A stretch of DNA of 64,000 bases from Dactylosporangium siamense (GTDB lineage: Bacteria; Actinomycetota; Actinomycetes; Mycobacteriales; Micromonosporaceae). Position 1 is the first letter of the stretch, and every line of letters starts with the position of its first letter. Below are positions 60,283 to 64,000 of this stretch, one piece after another. The notes beneath the pieces were generated by a model. That model searched no databases. It saw nothing but the letters and a program-made list of their open reading frames with translations, and had not been told where the DNA came from. The position numbers and the translations under genes are program-made. The stretch spans positions 62,001-126,000 of the forward strand of contig NZ_BONQ01000077.1 of NCBI RefSeq assembly GCF_016862795.1. Direction: 5' to 3'.

Positions 60283-63200
60283 GTGACCCCGCATCGGCGT
60301 GACGTCCTCAAGCTCCTCGGTGCCGGCACGGCCGGTGCCCTCCTGCCCATCCCGGCCAGGGCGAAAGCCGCCCAGGCGGCCGGGACCACCCAGACGCTCG
60401 ACGGGGTGTGGCGGTTCGCGACCGACCCCGGCAACACCGGTGAGGCGGCCGGCTGGGCGCAGCCCGGGTTCGACGACTCCGGCTGGGCCACGCTGCAGAT
60501 CCCCGGCAACTGGGACGTGCACGACGCCTGGGCCGGCTACCGCGGCTGGGGCTGGCACCGCCGCACGGTCGCGGCACCGGCGGTCACCGCCGGCCAGGTG
60601 GTGCGCCTGCGGTTCGAGGCCGTGTACCACCGGGCCAGGGTCTGGTTCAACGGCGTGTATCTCGGTGAGCACGTCGGTGGGTACACGCCGTTCGAGTTCG
60701 ACGTGACGAGCCGCCTGCAGAGCACCAACACGGTCGTGGTCGCGGCCAGCAACACCTACACGATCGGGGCCTGGTGGCCGTGGGGTGGGATCAGCCGGTC
60801 GGTCTCGCTCACCGTGGACGCCGCGGTGCGGATCGAGCGCCAGCACGTCATCGCCACGCCCGACCTGGGCACCGGCGCGGGCAGCGTCGTGAACTGGGTG
60901 ACGCTGTCCAATGCCGGCGCCGCCGCGAAGACCGTGACCGTGCGCAGCGTTTTTCCGTGGGGTGCGTCCACCGCGACCGTCACCGTCCCGGCCGGAGGCA
61001 CCGCCGAGGCGCGAGTGGACAGCGGCGTGGCCGCAGGCGGGTTCGAGTTGTGGGGGTTGGACCGGCCCACCCTGTACACCTGCGACACCACCGTCAGTGA
61101 AGGCTCGACGGTGCTCCACCAATGGGCCGACCGGTTCGGGTTCCGCAAGGTGGAGGTGCGGGGCACGGCGCTGTATCTCAACGGGGAGCAGGTCCGGCTC
61201 AACGGCTACAACCGGGTCGGCGACGACCGGGTCGTCGGGGCGACCGAGCCGACCTACCTGGTGCGGCGCGACCTCGACCGGATGAAGGCGGCCGGCGCGG
61301 GGCTGATGCGCATCCACCACGTGCCGCAGACGCCGGAGCTGCTCGACTACGCCGACGAGATCGGGATGCTGCTCATCGAGGAGATCCCGGTCTGGGGCAG
61401 CGGGGCGAACCTCGACCCGGCCGACGCGACGACCCGCGCCGAGCTGCGCGACATGATCCGCCGCGACTACAACCACCCGTCGATCGTCGCGTGGTCGGTG
61501 GCGAACGAGATCCAGGGCGCCAGCGAGGCGGGGCGCACCTTCGTCCGCGAGATGATCGCGTACATCAAGTCCACATTGGACAGCACCCGGCTGTGCACCT
61601 ACGTCAGCAACAGCTTCGGCAGCGCCGCGACCCCGGGTGCGGAGGCGTTGCAGTACACGGACTTCGCCTGCATCAACATGTACGGCGGCTTCGCCGGCGG
61701 CGCGGACCACGTGCACGGCCTGTACCCCGACAAGCCCGTCTTCATCTCGGAGTACAGCTCCGACAGCTTCACGTTCCCGACCAGCCGGGAGGACGTCGAC
61801 TTCCGCACCACCAGCGACGCCGCGGCGACCGTGTTCCCCGGGCGGCCGTGGATCGTGGGCAGCTCGCACTGGACGTTCAACGACTATCGCAGCAGCTTCG
61901 GCGGCACGTCGCCGGACCAGGTCCGCGGCTGGGGCATCCAGAACGTGTGGGGGCAGCGGAAGCGGGCGTACGCGCAGCTGCAGGCCACCAACTCGGTCGT
62001 GCGGAGCCTCGGGATCACCACCTCGGCGGGGCTGAGCCTGCTCACGGTCGAGCCGCGAGCCTCCATGAGCGCCGACGCCCCGGCCCGGATGCTGCGTGGG
62101 CACCGGCTCGCCTGGCAGGTCACCGACGCGCAGGGCGCCGTGATCGACGGGCGGATCGTGCCGTTGCCCGACATCGCCCCGGGCGCCGCCACCCTCCAGC
62201 GGGCCGTGCGCTGGACGGATCCGGGCACCGCCGTGCGGCAGCGGCTGACGCTGCTCGCGCCGTCCGGCCACGAGGTCGCTTCCGTCACGCTGGATTCGCG
62301 GGTGCCGGACGCGCCGGTGATCCGGCAGGTCATCGCCGCGAACGGGTCGGCCCGGGTCGTCTTCGACCGGGTCGCCAACGCCGACAACTACCGCGTGGTC
62401 GGGGCCGCGGGCGCCGACACGGTCAACGGGTTCGCCGACCTGACCGGCCTCACCAACGGCACCGCCGTCCAGCTGCGGGTCGTCGCGCTCAACGGCGCCG
62501 GCACCTCGGCCGCCTCCGCCCCGGTGACCGTCACGCCCACCGGCACCCTCGCGCTGCCACCGAAGATCCAGGACGTGGTGCCCGTCGCCGGCGGGTTCGT
62601 GCTGGGCTTCATCGTCGCCCCAGGCGCCACCGATCACCAGGTGCAGGCCTTCGCCGGCGGGAGCACCGTGCGCGACTTCACCACGGCGCTGAAGGGTTCG
62701 GTGCGGGTCACCGCCACCGCCGACACCGTGCGGATCAAGGGATCCACCACCGTGTGGAGCGAGGCGGCGCCGGTGCCGTTGCCCGGCATGACGGTGCACG
62801 GCGCCCTGGCCGGCGACGACCGGGTCGCGGTGCGGATCACCCCGCACCCCACGGCCGAGCGCTACGAGGTGACCGCCACCGGCGGTGGCCGCACCGTGGT
62901 CCGGGTCGTGGAGTCCTCGGCCGTCGAGCTGCTGACCGTGACCGGGCTCCTCGCCGACACCGCCCAGCAGGTCAGCGTCCGGTGCGGGACCGCCGCCGGC
63001 TGGTCCGCCCCGCAGACCCTGACCACGCGCACCACGCCGCCGCTGCCGACCGGCGCGCCGGGCACCCCGACCGGGCTCGGCAGCTCCACCAGCGGCGGTG
63101 TCACGACGCTGGTCTGGTCCGCGGCCGCCGGCGCCGCCGGCTACCTCGTCGCGGCCGCCGACTGCGGCCCGGAGCGCACCGTCGCCGTCGTCGCCGGCGC

Positions 63201-63735
63201 GACCACCCTGGTCCTCGGCGCGCAGGGCACGGTCGCGGGGATCGCCTACCGCGTCACGGCCGTGGGTGAGGGCGGCACCAGCGCGCCGTCGGCCGGCTAC
63301 GTCGTGCCCGGCACCCCGGGACCGCGGCAGGTCACCGTCACGCCCCTGGACACCACGGTGGACTGCGCCGGGAACATCCGGTACCGCGAGACCGGCACCT
63401 GGCTCGCGAGCAGCCTGACCGGCGTCGACGGCACACCGAGCCGGTACAGCAACACCAGCGGCTCCACCGCCACCTGGGCGCCGACGTTGCGGGCGGCCGC
63501 CACGTATCGCGTCGAGGCCTGGGTGCCGGCGAGCACCAGCAGCACGACCGCCGCCGCGTACCAGATCACCCACGCCGGCGGCACGGCCCAGGTCACCGTG
63601 GACCAGGTCGCCGCGGGCGGGACCTGGCGCACCCTCGGCACCTGGGCGTTCGCGCAGGGCACCGCCGGCAAGGTCGTCCTGACCGCCGGCACCACCTTCG
63701 CCAGGGCGAACGCAATTCGGTTCACCCCCGTCTGA
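60283..63735 (+). CDS. Tat-exported GH2 beta-galactosidase/glucuronidase-like enzyme with FN3 and C-terminal binding domains
   Basis: A 1150-residue exported enzyme. The twin-arginine signal RRDVLKLLG begins at residue 5. A GH2 sugar-binding domain (about 38-180: LDGVWRFATDPGN..WAQPGFDDSGWATLQIPGNWD), an Ig-like domain and the TIM barrel follow. The acid/base Glu is in WSVANEIQG and the nucleophile Glu in VFISEYSSD. After about residue 670 there are FN3-like modules (VPDAPVIRQVIAANGSARVVF.., and GAPGTPTGLGSSTSGGVTTLVW..) and a golvesin-like beta domain at the C-terminus (YRETGTWLASSLTG..WAPTLRAAATYRVEAWVPAS). The GTG start has GGAGG five bases upstream. The substrate is a plant or microbial beta-glycoside. 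Confidence 0.9.
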   Translation: MTPHRRDVLKLLGAGTAGALLPIPARAKAAQAAGTTQTLDGVWRFATDPGNTGEAAGWAQPGFDDSGWATLQIPGNWDVHDAWAGYRGWGWHRRTVAAPAVTAGQVVRLRFEAVYHRARVWFNGVYLGEHVGGYTPFEFDVTSRLQSTNTVVVAASNTYTIGAWWPWGGISRSVSLTVDAAVRIERQHVIATPDLGTGAGSVVNWVTLSNAGAAAKTVTVRSVFPWGASTATVTVPAGGTAEARVDSGVAAGGFELWGLDRPTLYTCDTTVSEGSTVLHQWADRFGFRKVEVRGTALYLNGEQVRLNGYNRVGDDRVVGATEPTYLVRRDLDRMKAAGAGLMRIHHVPQTPELLDYADEIGMLLIEEIPVWGSGANLDPADATTRAELRDMIRRDYNHPSIVAWSVANEIQGASEAGRTFVREMIAYIKSTLDSTRLCTYVSNSFGSAATPGAEALQYTDFACINMYGGFAGGADHVHGLYPDKPVFISEYSSDSFTFPTSREDVDFRTTSDAAATVFPGRPWIVGSSHWTFNDYRSSFGGTSPDQVRGWGIQNVWGQRKRAYAQLQATNSVVRSLGITTSAGLSLLTVEPRASMSADAPARMLRGHRLAWQVTDAQGAVIDGRIVPLPDIAPGAATLQRAVRWTDPGTAVRQRLTLLAPSGHEVASVTLDSRVPDAPVIRQVIAANGSARVVFDRVANADNYRVVGAAGADTVNGFADLTGLTNGTAVQLRVVALNGAGTSAASAPVTVTPTGTLALPPKIQDVVPVAGGFVLGFIVAPGATDHQVQAFAGGSTVRDFTTALKGSVRVTATADTVRIKGSTTVWSEAAPVPLPGMTVHGALAGDDRVAVRITPHPTAERYEVTATGGGRTVVRVVESSAVELLTVTGLLADTAQQVSVRCGTAAGWSAPQTLTTRTTPPLPTGAPGTPTGLGSSTSGGVTTLVWSAAAGAAGYLVAAADCGPERTVAVVAGATTLVLGAQGTVAGIAYRVTAVGEGGTSAPSAGYVVPGTPGPRQVTVTPLDTTVDCAGNIRYRETGTWLASSLTGVDGTPSRYSNTSGSTATWAPTLRAAATYRVEAWVPASTSSTTAAAYQITHAGGTAQVTVDQVAAGGTWRTLGTWAFAQGTAGKVVLTAGTTFARANAIRFTPV

Positions 63736-63755
63736 ATGGGTGCCAGGATGGCGCG

Positions 63756-64000
63756 ATGCAGTTCACGATCAGAGCGGTGCGCGGCGAAGACTGGCAACTG
63801 GCGAAGGAGCTGCGGCTCGCCGCGCTCCAGGACCCGGTCGCGTCGATCGCGTTCCTCGACACGTATGAGCGGTCGGTCGTGCAGGCCGACGAGTTCTGGC
63901 AGGGCCGCACGGCCGACGCCGCCGAGGGCAGGACCGTGCGGCAGCTCATCGGCGAGGACGGCGACGGGCGCTGGCTGGGCACCGTGACCGTCCTCGTCGA
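63756..64000 (+). CDS. GNAT-family acetyltransferase, N-terminal part (runs off the window)
   Basis: The frame opens at ATG 63756 and is still open at the last base. The 81 visible residues start MQFTIRAVRGEDWQLAKELRLAALQDPVA, a typical first strand and helices of GNAT proteins, and continue to RWLGTVTVLV, the strand before the acetyl-CoA loop. The acetyl-CoA loop itself is beyond the window. It starts 20 bases after the GH2 stop. Confidence 0.75.
   Translation, partial: MQFTIRAVRGEDWQLAKELRLAALQDPVASIAFLDTYERSVVQADEFWQGRTADAAEGRTVRQLIGEDGDGRWLGTVTVLV

Noticed and set aside
60094-63573. A 1159-codon open frame on the minus strand
   Set aside because: It is fully antisense to the GH2 enzyme gene, whose domains are clear. 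The minus frame has the Arg/Gly/His-rich composition typical of reversed high-GC coding sequence and no motifs.

Overview
This is a high-GC, gene-dense actinobacterial chromosome segment. GTG and TTG starts are common, stop and start codons often overlap (ATGA, GTGA), and the gene content (ECF sigma factors of several actinobacterial groups, a CU044_5270-type protein, CebR-type and ArgR-type operators, secreted polysaccharidases) suggests a soil actinomycete, most likely of the Micromonosporaceae. That family assignment is an inference. I see no rRNA, tRNA, intact insertion sequence or CRISPR array.

Layout. 1-4.4 kb: tail of a DUF3883-type helicase, a conserved hypothetical protein, two lipoproteins and an NmrA-type reductase. 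4.4-11.5 kb: a putative PD-(D/E)XK protein behind two very large FtsX-type permeases that have no ATPase beside them. 11.5-15.3 kb: methionine aminopeptidase, a small XRE regulator and an ABC exporter. 15.3-17.3 kb: a regulator divergent from an aldo/keto reductase. 17.3-24.5 kb: a GntR regulator divergent from a phosphonate uptake and catabolism operon (phnD, phnC, a double phnE, FAD oxidoreductase, phosphonatase-like HAD hydrolase, zinc dehydrogenase). 24.5-29.8 kb: a cyclic-nucleotide-themed locus (CRP-type sensor, PycTM-like membrane protein, nucleotide-cyclase-like protein, STAND-like NTPase, SPFH-like protein). 29.8-38.1 kb: three ECF sigma factors with partner genes, and argG. 38.1-43.1 kb: secreted metallopeptidase, DUF885 hydrolase, a 19-bp repeat array and small genes. 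43.4-44.6 kb: a toxin-antitoxin-like pair. 44.6-49.7 kb: an S9 peptidase homologue that has lost catalytic residues, then a five-gene operon (radical SAM, HhH membrane protein, DUF2997, DUF1257/Ycf35, Ycf46-like AAA+). 49.8-54.3 kb: a TetR-controlled redox operon, a DinB2-like polymerase and a MITE-like inverted repeat. 54.2-64 kb: GNAT enzymes, two secreted glycoside hydrolases, an ankyrin protein, DUF6308 and a cyclic-phosphate-processing receiver protein.

The best candidate for an undescribed system is 24.5-29.8 kb. The C-terminus of the cyclase-like protein and the N-terminal region of the NTPase encoded right after it share a 15-residue Gly/Pro-rich motif (GPxxxGPGxTxIGxV). Shared short motifs placed this way are typical of bacterial amyloid signalling pairs. 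The divergent neighbour resembles the transmembrane effector of Pycsar defence, and the next gene is a CRP-type protein with an intact cyclic-nucleotide pocket. Second candidates are the Ycf46/Ycf35/DUF2997/radical-SAM operon and the RHH plus unknown-protein pair.
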